Shown here piece by piece: positions 13,654 through 26,257 of a DNA stretch of 64,000 bases; position 1 is the first letter of the stretch, and the number at the start of each line of letters is the position of its first letter. The stretch is from Floccularia luteovirens (taxonomy: Eukaryota > Basidiomycota > Agaricomycetes > Agaricales > Squamanitaceae): contig VSJF01000002.1 of assembly GCA_009739215.1 (NCBI GenBank), forward strand, positions 2,666,001-2,730,000, given 5' to 3'. Below the pieces are notes generated by a model. It was not told the DNA's origin. It saw only the letters and a program-made list of their open reading frames with translations, and made no database searches. The position numbers were made by a program, and so were the translations under genes.

Positions 13654-14645
13654 GATGCTGACAGAAAACTGGAACAGGAAACTATAGATTCACGTTCAGA
13701 GGCTGGTGACGCAAGATCTGCTTTCAGCATCCTTGGTAGCACTCACGACGTCAATACTCTTGGAGACATCTCTCCTAATGCGCTTTAACAAATTGGAAAA
13801 ATTTTGATATTGGCTGGTGCAAAAACATATAGACTCGGGACGTTTTCAGGTGTATAGAGAATTAAAAACAAAGATGTACCAGTTCGAGCCTGCAATGTGT
13901 GTAGCGAATATAGAATCAGATAGATAATTACATGTGATATTGGGGAACAGCTCGCTTCTTTATTCAATCCGGTCCGGCTCAGATTTTAGCTGGACAGAAC
14001 GGCCCGTCCAATTGGGTCCGACATTGACCTGGTTTTACATTTTCAATGGACATTGTTTTCATGAGGAATGCCTTTTCTCATCCTAATCCTAACATCGCTA
14101 AACAAATATAGACCAAGCTATACATATCCGCATGGTATTCTTGCCCTTATGATCTAGAACCCTAGTGCCAGCAAACACAATTTTGCCAACAACGACCTTA
14201 ACCTTCAAAAGAGAAGGTACATGCCTTTCCAAAGCCGTTTAAATAGCCCAAGGAAGCTTTGCCAGACGCTTTTTTTGGAGGTGCAGCTAAAACTCCAGGT
14301 TTTATTTTCAGTAGCATCTATTTTCATTGATGCATTTCTCCCAACTCTTTTGATAATTAAATGGTTCCGGTTGTGTATTTACCCCCTTCAAAGTGCCTTT
14401 TTAGCGGGACAGAATTGTTACAATCGTCTCTGCTTTTGTGTAAGTGAAATGTTCTTAAAGTTATTTGCCCAATATCACTGCTTTGTGCTAAAACGCTTAT
14501 TTGAAGAACTTGAGCCCATCTGAGCACCTGGCTCCCAGGATGAAGTCTGTCATTTTCGATTCCTACCGGGCCGTCTAGGCTTTGTTTTCAACATAAAAGC
14601 CAACCACTTGTCCTAACTCTTTGCTGTCACGAAAATCCCCCAGTT
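13654..14645. other. Intergenic region, possible GH63 3' coding remnant then promoter
   Basis: The first 135 bases stay open in another frame, to TAA at 13786-13788, and may be the true GH63 C-terminus. The rest shows no supported exon. An ACATAAAAG box near 14590 lies about 55 bases upstream of the polygalacturonase start. Confidence 0.35.
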
Positions 14646-16710
14646 ATGCTATCTATACTAGCTGCGCTGTCACTTGTGAGCTATGCTCTCGCCTCATCGT
14701 CTTGCACTGGAACTATCAATTCTCTGGCTGGTACTTACTGTTATTATGCTTGTGTATGCGCACTAATGACTTGTTAATAGATGTAAACGTTGCTGTAGCT
14801 TGCACAACCGTAAATATAAACTCATTCACAGTACCCGCTGGTCAAGCTTTGACCCTCAATCTTCTTGATGGTACAACTGTCAATATGAGTGTGTCTTGCG
14901 CCATCTACTCTTGTATATTTATTTCTGAGATATGTTAGATGGTGATATTGCCTTTGGAAATCTCAGTTGGGCGGGACCACTGTTCACAGTTAGGTATGAG
15001 AGTCTGATGTATGACCAATGAAGCATTCGCTAAACATACATGACTCGTAGTGGGAAATCTATTACCTGTAAGCGTCCGCATATATGACCACTCCAGAGTT
15101 TTCTAATACTACGTATTCCCAGTTAATGGAAACAACCACAAGTTTGATGGAGGAGGGCCTTTTTATTGGGTACGCGATGTGCAACTTTACTGATTCTAAT
15201 CAACCTCACGTATGCACATAGGATGGTCTCGGGGGAAATGGCGGGGTGGTAAAACCAGCACCAATGATGAAGTATGTGTGGTTCTATTTATTTACTAATT
15301 TTATATGTTGCCTAATTATCAATAAACAGAATCAAGATCTCTGGTACCTACAAAGTAGGACTCCTTTCTGTTGTCGAAGAGGAGACTCAGTGCTTTTCAG
15401 AATGTGGTTGTGGTGAATTCTCCAGCTCGAACTTATTCTGTCTCGAATCCTGGACCGCTGGTTATGACTGGCTTAACAATTGACAATTGTAAGTTAGAAG
15501 CAACGAACTTTATGTTTAGTTTTTATTAATAAGTTCCTCAAAAAAGCATTTGGAGATCTGCCAAACTCCAAGAGCGGTAAACTTGCGGCTGGTTAGCATG
15601 CGATTGCGTGTTTCTATGTGTAAAGTTGATAAATGAGTCTAGGTCACAATACTGATGGATTTGACGCAAGCACAACTGATTTAACAATTCAGAACAGGTC
15701 AGTGATGCTGTTGTTTATTAATCCGTATTAAAGTATAAAATCTTCTCTATACAGCGTAATCAAAAATCAGGTATTTTGTATCTTAATTCTTGGCTTTGAT
15801 CCCGGTTTCTCATATACGAGGACAGGACGATTGCCTTGCTATCAACAGGGGCTCCAATATCGTATTCACTGGAAACACTTGTTCTGGGGGACATGGAATC
15901 TCTGTGGTGAGTTTCCACAATCTCTCGCTAGGCTGAAACCAGAAGCTTAAATAATCTAGGGCTCTATCGACTCTGATGTGACTGTCTCGGGGATTGTTAT
16001 CTCCCAAAACACTATCATCAACAAGTAAAGAACCATTCTTACCCCATTTATTTTGCCTGACTTCCCAAATCGCAGTGATCAGGCTCTGCGCATTAAGACA
16101 AAGTCTGCTGCAAGTGGAAGCACTGTGACCAATATTACATATTCAGTGAGTTGCTAACTATCCGCTTTTGTCAATGAAATATCAATACCTTCAAAGGGAA
16201 ACACGGCAACAGGTATACGCCAATTCGGAGTAATCATAGACCAAGTATGTTGTTTAAATACTTTTGGAGGATTCTGTTCATGATACAAATTTTCAGAGCT
16301 ATCCCGACACACTTGGGACACCAGGAACAGGTGTTAAACTTTCAGTAAGATGATCAACTTGTAGTTTTCATTTTGCATAGTCTGATTGGATGCGAACAAC
16401 AGGGTGTAAACTTTGTCGCACCTGTTAGCACCCTTACCGTAAATAGTGGTGCGAAGAAGGTCGCAGTCAATTGCGGCGTCGGCTCATGCACAGGTAAAGG
16501 ATAAATTACACATTTTCAACGATCATCACGGGAGGTAACATCTTTTTTCTTTCCCGTAGGGACATGGAATTGGGCTAACCTTAAAGTATCGGGTGGTTCT
16601 GCCGGTAGGTGTATGATCCTGTAACTCAACTAGATATTGATGCTAAACATGTACCCTTAATTTTAGGCCCAATTACCAATTTCAATGGAATCACTGGATT
16701 TAGTCAGTAA
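14646..16710 (+). CDS. Endopolygalacturonase (GH28), secreted
   Basis: At least twelve small exons join to a secreted endopolygalacturonase, which hydrolyses alpha-1,4-galacturonosyl bonds in pectin. The start [17 protein letters not shown] is a signal peptide, followed by [12 protein letters not shown] typical of fungal enzymes. Catalytic and substrate motifs are all present: NTDGFD (about 15655), [10 protein letters not shown] across the junction near 15775/15826, GGHGISVGS (about 15887) and the substrate-binding RIK (about 16090). The parallel beta-helix body includes [17 protein letters not shown]. The C-terminus ends [12 protein letters not shown] before TAA. The closing C-x4-C pair (NCGVGSC, then ending) fits a disulphide. 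All frames read through when introns are removed. Expression is likely substrate-induced by analogy with other fungi; no operator could be assigned. Confidence 0.93.
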
Positions 16711-17632
16711 GATCTGGTTGAAGTCGGGATTAGTCTCATGAGGCGACATTGTGATTATACTGATACTCATAGTTGAAACATGAGAAATTTGGTAGTATTC
16801 TGTATAAATGGTTTCGAGTGAAGTGTCGTATGAATGTTTTCTATCATATTATCAGCCATTGCTACTTATGGATGATAACAATCTTGTGGGAGTTTGATTA
16901 GAAGCGTCCACCATTCTGATGATTGTACACAAGCGAGTTTCACGCGGCTCCATCCCTCTGGGCCACTGTAACAGAATAGTGCATATATCCACTTCTCACA
17001 TATATAGTAATTCCAAGGACAGAATCTCAATCATTCAGAACCACGCTGTTCACTCTGATTGCTTAAAGCATTCCTCTATTGTTGGTATTACATAAAACAG
17101 AGTATCCTCTTGAAGATAAGTGACCTTGCCTAAACAAAGAAAATAATCCAGGGGAAATACCACAAATAACAGGTAGATAAGTAGCGATGAAGGAAAAAAA
17201 AGGCTGAATATTGTAACGATTGGGTGCAATTAAGTCTTCGCATAACCAAAATGAAGGAGCGACTGTGACTATATGCATGTCAGGATAATAAGGAGACAAG
17301 ACGGAGATAAGGAGAAAGTGGCAGTGGGCAAGGCCAAAGTAATACAGCGAGAGGATATAAAAAAAACCAAGGAAATGTGCATGTTGATGAGTGTTCCGTG
17401 ATATGATGAGGCTGAGGGTGGTGAATGTGGTGAATACTCGAATTGGTGTCGAGCAAGAATAAGGTGAACTTTTGGGACGAGTGGGATGAAGGTGATGGGG
17501 TTTACGCGAATGGTGTAAAGTCAAATGTGGTGAGGATGCCATGAAAAGTAGTGAATACATGAGTTAAATGGGGTTGGATGAACGAAGGGCAAGGTTCGGG
17601 AAGCAAAAAGAAACAAAAGAGGGTCAAAGACT
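16711..17632. other. Convergent intergenic region
   Basis: This lies between the 3' ends of the polygalacturonase (+) and CDC24 (-) genes. A 165-codon open frame on the minus strand (17063-17560) is low-complexity His/Ser/Leu text with no family features. I read it as the CDC24 3' UTR. Confidence 0.4.
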
Positions 17633-20600
17633 CTATGTTACGAATAGTACCACCTGCCCGCCGGGACGATATTGTTCAAATGCCATCTGCACGTCTTCGG
17701 TGGAGCCCAGAGATACCATGTCTCCATCTTCATCCCTGTACTTTACACGCAGAGGCCCATCGTCACGTCTCGGCCCACAGAGTCGGATCTTCCTTCCCAC
17801 TTTCTCCACTAGATCATCATACTCTGTCGTGCGCGGCACCTGGATGACGAATATATCCTCATGGAAGTGCACCTTCACTTTCACGGGCGTTGGAGAATTC
17901 CGGATCCCCATGCTCAGTGAAGAGTCGCTGGACCCAAACGGCGTGATCGGTGACGAACTGTTCGGTGAATAATCCGAGCTCTCCCCCGTCGATTGACTCG
18001 AGCCGCTGCCTCTCTTGTTTCTTGTTTCTGGGGCGCGCTCGCGGGCCCAATGGGGCTGGTTGGCGGTTGAGGGCAAAGGAGGGGCGGGGGTTGTCTTCGG
18101 TATGTATGCGCTCGGTTGGCTTGCGCTGCGCGAGCGGCTTAGTGGAAGTGGAACTGGAGGTGTCGCACTCACAGGCGTCGGGATTCTGTTCGAGCGGTCA
18201 TTGACATCGAAATTGGTCTTCAACCTTGAGGAACTAAACTGGCTTCGCAAAGGTGGTCTCGCCGGGGGATTTTTAAAAGGGAAATCGGTGCCGAAGCTCC
18301 CATCTGAACGGTAACTTGCTGTGCTCATGTTCGAATTCATACGCTGTCCAGTCGGTCGAAGTCCACCAGGAGAGGTAGAATTATTGCTTTGAATGGGAGG
18401 TCGAAGACCATTTCTCCATTGAGCCATATTGGGACCATCCATCCCTTCCGTTTGTACACGAGGTCGTTCTTGGCTGGGATGATTTTCTCGTTCAGGAGGC
18501 ATACTAATTGCGTTATTCCGTCGAACACCAACTGGTGTACCGCGTCCTGATGATGCATAGTTAGAATTTGATGTTGGAGGATAATCTTCGAAGTCATCAT
18601 CGTCAGGTTCGAATTCGAATCCATTGTGCGGCGGATAGCCCGCTGGACCTCCATGGCTGTTAGAAATATTGTGTGCTTGTTCATCAGTTGGGTAGGGATA
18701 GTTGGAGCGGGTACCGCGGGAAATAGATCCTTGGGAGTACATTGAAACAGGAGCACTAAAGGAAGAGTGGGGATTTGTAGATGACGAAGCAACTCCTGAT
18801 GTAACTCGTGATTGAGGTGCGACACTACTACTAGCAGCAATGCGTGCCATGCCCATATTTGTTCGTTCCGATGCACGGCGCTGGGCTGCTTCCTTGATGA
18901 GTCGGTTTATTTGGGTTTCCCACTGTTTCATCTGATCCTCTCTGCGGCAACGAAGAGTGAAAAATTCAAGGTCGTCATCTCCTTTCCACCAAACAGCTAG
19001 AGGATATTGGAGAGGTATTCCAGAAGCTAGGAGGGACCTTTAGGAACGAGTCTAGTTAAGATAAGGAAACATACCAGTTGAATTTCTTGACGGAACCGGT
19101 ACAGCTTGAGTAACATTACCAAGGAAAATGCGACCTTTCAATAGAAGCGGTGTGTTTTTCCTTGTAGGCTGGCCAACTCCTCCAGGAAGAGCTAGTGGTG
19201 CGACGCCAGGCTGTTTTTTAAGAAGCGAATTATTCTTTCCGTTCTTCCTAGCACCATTGGCGGGCTGAGCCATTGCTTCTTTGCAGCACAGAATGATCTT
19301 TTCAAACAAGAAGACATGGTACTCCCTGTCTATGTCAGATTTTGTTACAACAAAAATATCGTCAAGTAAGAGTTCGCCGAAGTTTTCAAGGTGGTGGCCT
19401 TTCCAGTCATCAATACGCGAATGCAGACTCTTTACTGTCTGTTCATTCTCAGCACGGCGCTGTGCCTCGTTGATTTTTTCTGTGATTCTCTTGGCGGCAT
19501 CAGCCCCTCTTTTGAGTTCCTCATAGTACGGATAAGTGGCAGGAGAGGTTGCCTTGATTAAAGTCTGGATAAAAACTGAAGTTAGCGGAGAACAATAAAA
19601 GAAAACAAGGGACATACGTCGAGAAGAAGAGGGTATTTGCAGACTCGTTGGACAGGCTTAATCAGGAATGCAGGGAGCTCCCCTTTGACGTTAATCAAAT
19701 GGTTCAGAGGCTGGTAACAATTAATTGGTAAGCATCGGGAAATGCCGAGACGGCGAAGTGTGAGAAAACGGAATAAATATATGTTGTCACGACGACAACA
19801 GATGGGAAGTACAAGACAAACATAGCTGCCCTGTGAATGATAGAAAGGGACAACAGAAAATGGCACTTACCACGAGGGCTTGCTCATTGGCAAGCATAAG
19901 TTCCGAAGCATTTGTATAATTGGCGCAATAGGGTTCATAAACGATAAATTCTTCTTCCTGTAATAGACAATCAAAAAAGGAAGAATGGTGTCGTTGAGTA
20001 TGGACAATGGGTGGTCCAAAAAGAGAACCATCGTGTAAAACTCACATTCTCTAAAAAGTGCTGACCCCAACGCTGATCTTGCCAAGGTAGTTCCACAATG
20101 CTCTCGACCCGAATGAGAAACTTCCTTTGAAAGTTTAGAAGTTTGTTTAGGTTGGGGAAAAGAAGATGTATGGTATCCTGATCAATCAAGTTTGTTTGTG
20201 ACAAAGCATTCGCATATTTCTGAGTAGCGTTAGACTTGTAATACAACAATAGGACATAAATGGACATACCTGCATTATTTCCAAATCCTGTACGTATTTA
20301 CGCTCTGTCTCCACTATCTCGCGAACAACGTTGTTTCGTGTGGATTCTTGGGCGTTTGCAGGTGGTGCGGGTAAAGAGTCTAGAAGCGAGTCGGATGAAT
20401 CATTACCAGAGAATGCCGGAGGAGAGGGTGGCGAGGCATCAAAGGCCTCTTGCGGTAAATGATCGACGATAGCGGTCACGGTGTTAATTACCTAGAGCCC
20501 AAAGCTGTAAGTGCCACGGAGGCAAAGAAAAAATATGATGGTTTGCGCACCTTGACAAGCCCATCCGTTGAATTTCTATTCCACAGGTCAGTGACAGTAA

Positions 20601-21027
20601 AAACTTCACAACCAGGGATGGTTTGCGTGAGTTTCTCTGTAATCTGCATAGCGAAGTGGGCGATTGCCCTTTTCTTGGCTTGATCTGGCTTTGCCTCGTA
20701 CTGTTCTGGGTTGAATTCGGAATGATTGATTTTTGGGAAAGTGGGTGGAAGTAAATCGAAAATGTAGCACAACGGAATTCCGAGAGAGAAGACATCCCAA
20801 AGTTGTGTAACCGGATCAGTTGACTGGCGTGAGTCAGAGGCAGATGCAAGAGTAAAGTATTGGGGAAAGCCCGAGATACGCATGAGACGGGCGCGAAGTG
20901 ATGAGCATTGTTGATAGAGAGAAGTAGATTGAGAAGCAGACTTGTTAAGTAGGGTGTTGTTCGCGACAGGGGCGTCAAGACCGGTGCTCGATACGATGGA
21001 TTTTTTGCGGCCAGCCACTGAAGCCAT
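17633..21027 (-). CDS. CDC24: Cdc42 guanine nucleotide exchange factor Cdc24
   Basis: Several minus-strand exons join to a protein of roughly 950-980 residues with the full Cdc24 order. The N-terminal calponin-homology-like region reads LYQQCSSLRARLMRISGFPQYF and DPVTQLWDVFSLGIPLCYIF. The DH (RhoGEF) domain starts REIVETERKYVQDLEIMQ and continues through LIKPVQRVCKYPLLL, the hallmark helix that binds the GTPase. The PH domain runs from about 19560 to 18900 (DIFVVTKSD, HVFLFEKIILCCKE, EFFTLRCRREDQMKQWE). A Ser/Pro-rich linker precedes a C-terminal PB1 domain (VKVKVHFHEDIFVIQVP, PLRVKYRDEDGDMVSLGS), which in yeast binds Bem1. Cdc24 activates Cdc42 for polarised growth, dikaryon hyphal tip growth and clamp formation. 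The start at 21027 (MASVAGRKKS) is preferred over an upstream in-frame ATG near 21156 because it matches family starts. Confidence 0.93.
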
Positions 21028-21844
21028 GGTGTCAGGCGGGGAGAATGGAGAGGAAATGAGGGAGAACGCTGTGGAGGACAACACAGACGAAGGAGACGGA
21101 AACGAAGGAGAACAGTTAAAGCCACAGCTTCTGTTGACCAACTTCCTCATTTTCACACTCCGCTTGCCAAATCAGACCAAACCAACCATTGTCACGTAAC
21201 CGTCACAATTCTGTTCAGAACCCTACATTTCCCCATCAAGCCCATGCATACAAGTATCATCCACAGTTTTATCCATGTACATGTCACCCACTTTAGATCC
21301 TATGAGCTCTCACCGTGACTTTCCTCACAACAAAAAATTATTTTACAGTCCCTGTTCTCACAACGAGGAAAGCCCAATGACAGTTTGCATGATCGCGGGG
21401 TGAGGGTCTAGATCTCAGATCCATAACAGCGATCCGGGCATGCGCTACCGACAGAAAAGAAAACACCGCCAACGACGCGTGCATTCATGATTTGTTTCCG
21501 CGCCCTTATCTCGACAAGGACCCAACGTTTCAACGTTTCAAACCTCAAACCTCATTTTCTTATACCTTCAGAAGGATGTTTCTCGAGATACAATCAATAG
21601 GACTTCTGGTCTGAACTGTTAACCCTGTTCAATATAAATTTAGTCTAGAGTTGTTGAGAATGATAATCAAATCGTTCAGATCTATATCTTTAATAACGGC
21701 ACCTCATCTGTGTTTGTATTTCTAAGCACTATTTTTCAACTGCGTACTTAGCGTCTAACGTCTAACATCTGCGGTGTGTTGATTATCTGGTCTACATGAC
21801 GAGGAATACTGCATGACATATATAACAATCATGATCCCGTCATT
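21028..21844. other. CDC24 upstream region
   Basis: No coding exon was seen. One ACGCGT box lies at 21475-21480, and a short direct repeat (CAACGTTT twice) near 21523-21542. Both are single weak signals. Confidence 0.3.
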
Positions 21845-22311
21845 TCAGTCCTCTACATCCTTCAAAGCGAGAACGTTCCATGCCTTCTTTATATCCTCAT
21901 CCAGTTCAAAATTCACATGTCTAAAATTTCCGAATGCCTGTGAATTTCAACCCTGTCCTAAGCACCATCATGAAAAACTAGCTTGAAAAAAGTACCTTAG
22001 CAACCGTGCAAAGAAGTTGACCCGCGTGAGTTTGATTACCATAAGCCCCAGTTCCTGATTGATTTTCATCAACTTGGAGTTTTTCATCAGTTCCCAGGAT
22101 TATTGGGTCAAAGTTATGGTACTGTAATGTGCAGAGCTTAATACATTAGTGGCCTGAAACTCGAGGTAACTCCTAAAAATCAGATACCATGCAGGTCGAA
22201 GAGTTTTGAACTCATACTCCAAACATAAGCTGTACCAGGGCCTCCCACAAGACAACAGAACCCAAGCCTAGAGCAGTTTAATATACTTGGATAAAATGTA
22301 ACCGATGCCAT
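21845..22311 (-). CDS. Candidate small unrecognised gene, possibly broken
   Basis: Three coding-like minus-strand segments follow each other. ATG at 22311 opens MASVTFYPSILNCSRLGF and continues to about 22195. A middle segment reads LEFQATNVLSSAHY in a different frame. A segment around 22120-22005 reads YHNFDPIILGTDEKLQ and ends with a good GT donor. A final exon after a CAG acceptor reads AFGNFRHVNFELDED and stops at 21845. The last intron (about 21957-22001) is clean. The first junction cannot be spliced in frame with normal-sized introns, so it is either a pseudogene, carries an indel, or uses a join I cannot see. The family is not recognised. Confidence 0.35.
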
Positions 22312-23148
22312 ATTTTTATCCACGCTTATGGAATTGTCTGGAATTATCTCTGATTACTGTATCCCATAGGAAATGTTTCCGGCCATCCCAAATTAGGGTG
22401 CACGGACCACACAGCGGTAGCAGAATGGACAGCAGGGGCATGCGCATGTGCGCCATAGGTCGCGTGGATATGTTCTTATGTTGCTTGCTTACAAGTACCT
22501 TTCCAGAGCGTCAATAAATACAACAGCCTCCACATCGGATGGGCAGATGCACGGAATTGCTCAAAGTTCTGGCCGAATTCAAACCGATCATATCATATGA
22601 GTTGACATTGACTGTTGGAACAGTAACCTGTGTTACGGGAGGGCATATTAGTCACTTTGAAGATTGGCGACGGAGACATACTGATTACATGCATCTGTCA
22701 CGAATGGGAGATATCATTTGCAGTATCCTGGATCCATGATCCGCATCTGTGAACCACAAGATCCAGAGCAGGGTAATATTCAGAAGGTGGACATATGAGC
22801 CACATGGCCATTGACATTGATGGTACTCTACAGTATGTGTTTGACATCCTGGTCCTCTGTCCAAAGAAGTGATATGGTCACCTGGTGCATGAGAAGTAAC
22901 CGTGCAATGACTTTTATATGATTGTTGTGGAGTAGTTATGTGTACTGATACATCAGGAGTAGGATCGTGATTGTGTCGAATTAGATTGTCCATCGGGTTT
23001 GGCGGTGCTGGTAACTTACGTTGCAATGAGATAGGGGAGATAAGATAAGATAAGTCAGCTTACGTACTCGAAACTCCGCCAACACTGCGTGTGAAGAGGA
23101 CTCCAACCACCATTGCACTCAGATAATCGTTGCATCGAGCTGAGACCC
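22312..23148. other. Intergenic region upstream of RAP1
   Basis: No supported exon or RNA gene was found. Several GATA/GATAAG repeats (23033-23055) lie about 100 bases before the RAP1 start. Confidence 0.35.
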
Positions 23149-25993
23149 ATGGCACCAGCTCGTACTTCCCGCCGTAACCGCTCAGAAAACAACGTACAAA
23201 ACAGTGGTGACGATGTTGACGACCCTAGCATCAACCGCGAGCTCTTTATCGATCCCATGCTTGGCTCGTCGCTTGCCATCTATGTTGAAAAAGACGTAGA
23301 CGACAGGAATGGTATCATACAGCTCATAACCGTATGTTATATTCTCATTTTTCGCGTAATTTATGACTGTGCCTCTGTTCTATTCTTTTTCACGTCCAAA
23401 AATCACGTAAAACACAGATAGATCGCTGCGACTTGTTCATTCTGCTTTCACACATTTATCTTCCAGCTGACGCTTATTTTACTAGAAACACGGCGGGTCA
23501 ATCTCTCCTGGCTATAGTGGGGTACCATATATCCTGGGTAAGCGGTTTTCTTTTGTCTTAATTCCTGCCCGTGTCTATTCTTGATAACGTTACTTACTTG
23601 ATCATTGCAGTCGATCCACACAAACCATCTGGACAAAATTTATGGAGACAGTATGTTGGGAAGAAAGGGAAGATCGTACTCTCTGCGCGATGGGTTCGCG
23701 AATGTGTGAAGGCTGGCCAGCTACAAACATATCATAGCAATTGGGCCGGCTGTAAAGTGACAGGAAAGGAACAGTATGCATACCTTCCTTCCTTTTCAGA
23801 TCCAGTTACCAATTAGCGATCTTTTCAAGGGTGATTTATCCTCCTCAAGTAGTGGTGCCAGGTCTCCCATCCAACTCTGGTATGTACAATTTTCAAGAAA
23901 TATTCTGAATTCACTTAGAATGACATGACAACCAGCTCATGTTCTCCACTCTCAACCTATTCCATCAATGCCTCCAATTGATCCCTTACTACATCCATTT
24001 TACCAACCCACAGTTTTTGGACACGGAATACAAGCACCCCAGGAGACAACCAGAGTTTTGCACTCTGAGGAACCAGCACCCCCTCAGACTTGGCAAGCTT
24101 CTAGCGCAGTAGCCCCGCAACAAACACATGTAGCACCATCGAACCAGACTACGCAGCAACAGATCATTCATCGCCCTACGCAATCTTATCGTGAAGATGC
24201 GTGGGATGGATATGCTCACAATGGACACACAGGAGATGATATCGCCCCACCTCCTGCAAGTTATGATTATCGTTATCGAGATGACCAGCCGTGGGTTGCT
24301 GCGTCAAACCCATATTATGATCCAACTGTCAGTACCGTTTCTGTTTGTTATGCTGTTGAAATTTGACTCAACTGTAAACCAACTGTAAACCACTAGTATG
24401 ACCAATCTTATGGTCAATCCTCCTATATTGAACCAAGCCCCCCACCAGCCGCTCCAAATCCTCAAAGTGGTACAAGCACTACCACAAATGCGGTGGCTGG
24501 TCCCTCTACTGCACCTGAATCAACCGACACACCTGGGGCTTTCGAACGGGGTCGTGGTCGAAGAAAGACTAAGGCACAGGTCAGTCGACACCAGAGACCG
24601 GCGTTTGTTTCTCCTCACTTACTCGTAAATTAGCCTACTCGCGCTACGTCCCCTTCTGCACTAGTTATCAATCGCAACCCACCCACACGTTCGCCCACTC
24701 CCCCTACACGCATCATCAAAAGTACTTATGGTGGTAATCTGTTCACTGCCGATGATGTTCTTTACCTCAAGAAATATATTGATTATTGCCAGGATCAAGG
24801 TCTAGTATTGAGGCATGTATTATTTTTATGCCACACGGACACGACTCATTATGTTTTTTATTATAGCCTTCGTGAAATCTGTGAAAGGATCGCGGTTAAG
24901 GTATGGTTAGATGAAAAATAACGCATACAGTCACTTACATAAGTCTGGTATGGACACATAGGCTCCCCATCACACGTAGGTTTGTTCACTATACCATTTT
25001 CAAATAGGTCGTTAAATTCAGGCTGGCAGGTTTTATTCCTGGAGGCGATACTGTAATAAACATCAGATTCGTTTGAGTGGATATCTCATGAGTACAGATC
25101 GTTCACCATCACCTCCTCGTGACGAGTCAGAACGTGATCTGGAGATGGAACTTGAAATGGCTTTTGACGAAGATGATAGTGCGCGGGGACGATCACGCAT
25201 GCGCAGTGTAAATCCTGCAGAGGGTGGGACGCGTGCCGTTGCAGGAGCATTGGCAACAACTGGAACGTCATCTACAAGCGTTGGTGGGGCAGGAAATGGG
25301 AGCGGCAGCGGCAGTGGCAGTGAAAATACGGCACAAAGGACCCGCTCTCCTACTCCCCCTCGGGCCCTATACAGGAGTACGACGGGCAAGGGTGTCGCAT
25401 TTACCACGGAAGATGTGACATTTTTGGTCAAGTTCATGGAATATCGGAAGTATGGACCATCATATTTGCCAATTATATTTGAAACCTGACTATACCATGA
25501 CCTGTAGATCTCAAGGCAAGGTAGACATGGTTGCGTTTTGGAAAGACGTCGCTACAAAGGTCAGACCGCAGTTTATCCTTACTCTCATCCAATTAATTAT
25601 GTTACGTGCCCAAAGGCTCCACACCATTCGCGTGCTTCTTGGATGAAATTCTGGCGTCGGCACAAGCATGAACTTAACCATACTGACGGAGATGAGCCAT
25701 TACCACAACCTCCCGATAAGAAGATGCGGTACAGTCGCGAGGATGATATCTTACTTGCAAAATATTTCTTCAATAAGCCTTCTGGGACGTCTGACAAGAT
25801 ATTCCAAGCCTTTGGGAGACTTGTATGTTATTATGATACCATACCTAACACATATACTAACTGAATATAACAGCATCCACACCACCCTTGGAAAGGCTGG
25901 CAAGAACACAATAGGATACATAAGGCTAAGATAGAACATTTTAAGCAGTTGCTTGCAGCTGGTCATGATATTGACAGTACTCTTCCTGTGTAA
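23149..25993 (+). CDS. RAP1: Rap1-type telomere protein with BRCT and three Myb-like domains
   Basis: About ten exons join in an intact frame of roughly 700 residues. The N-terminal BRCT domain (about 23230-23770) includes LAIYVEKDV, KHGGSISPGYSGVPYILVD and KIVLSARWVRECVKAGQL. A Pro/Gln/Tyr-rich linker follows (23935-24700). Three Rap1/Myb-like helical modules come next: FTADDVLYLKKYIDYC...VKAPHHTFYSWRRY (about 24745-25060), FTTEDVTFLVKFMEYR...TKAPHHSRASWMKFW (25400-25680) and YSREDDILLAKYFF...HPHHPWKGWQEHNRIHKAK (25725-25935). Between the first two sits an acidic, Ser/Gly-rich linker. Rap1 orthologues bind telomeric DNA or TRF-like partners and protect chromosome ends, in the nucleus. One intron (from 24813) uses a GC donor. 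A trailing RCT domain is not obvious. Telomeric identity rests on the BRCT plus Myb architecture. Confidence 0.85.
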
Positions 25994-26257
25994 CCGGCTT
26001 GTATATGCTTTTATTATCAGCCTACTAAGTGTCATGTTTCGATTTTGAACTCAATATACCATCATTATATTCCACGGAACCATTTTCGATCTATGTCATA
26101 GAGGACAGTAACATTACATTTGCGTAATTGACGAAGAAATAACAATGTTTGATATGCAGATGTGATTCCGACAAACATGATAAACTAAGCACACTGAAGT
26201 CAAAAATATATTGTGGTTGAAACGTTGAGCCGCTGTGACTAATAAATTAATAAATCT

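Noticed and set aside
17063..17560. 165-codon open frame on the minus strand
   Set aside because: Low-complexity His/Ser/Leu/Phe text directly downstream of the CDC24 stop on the same strand, with no domain or splice pattern. More likely 3' UTR.
25063..25437. 124-codon minus-strand frame
   Set aside because: Antisense to the acidic Ser/Gly linker of RAP1; it mirrors the repeat composition.
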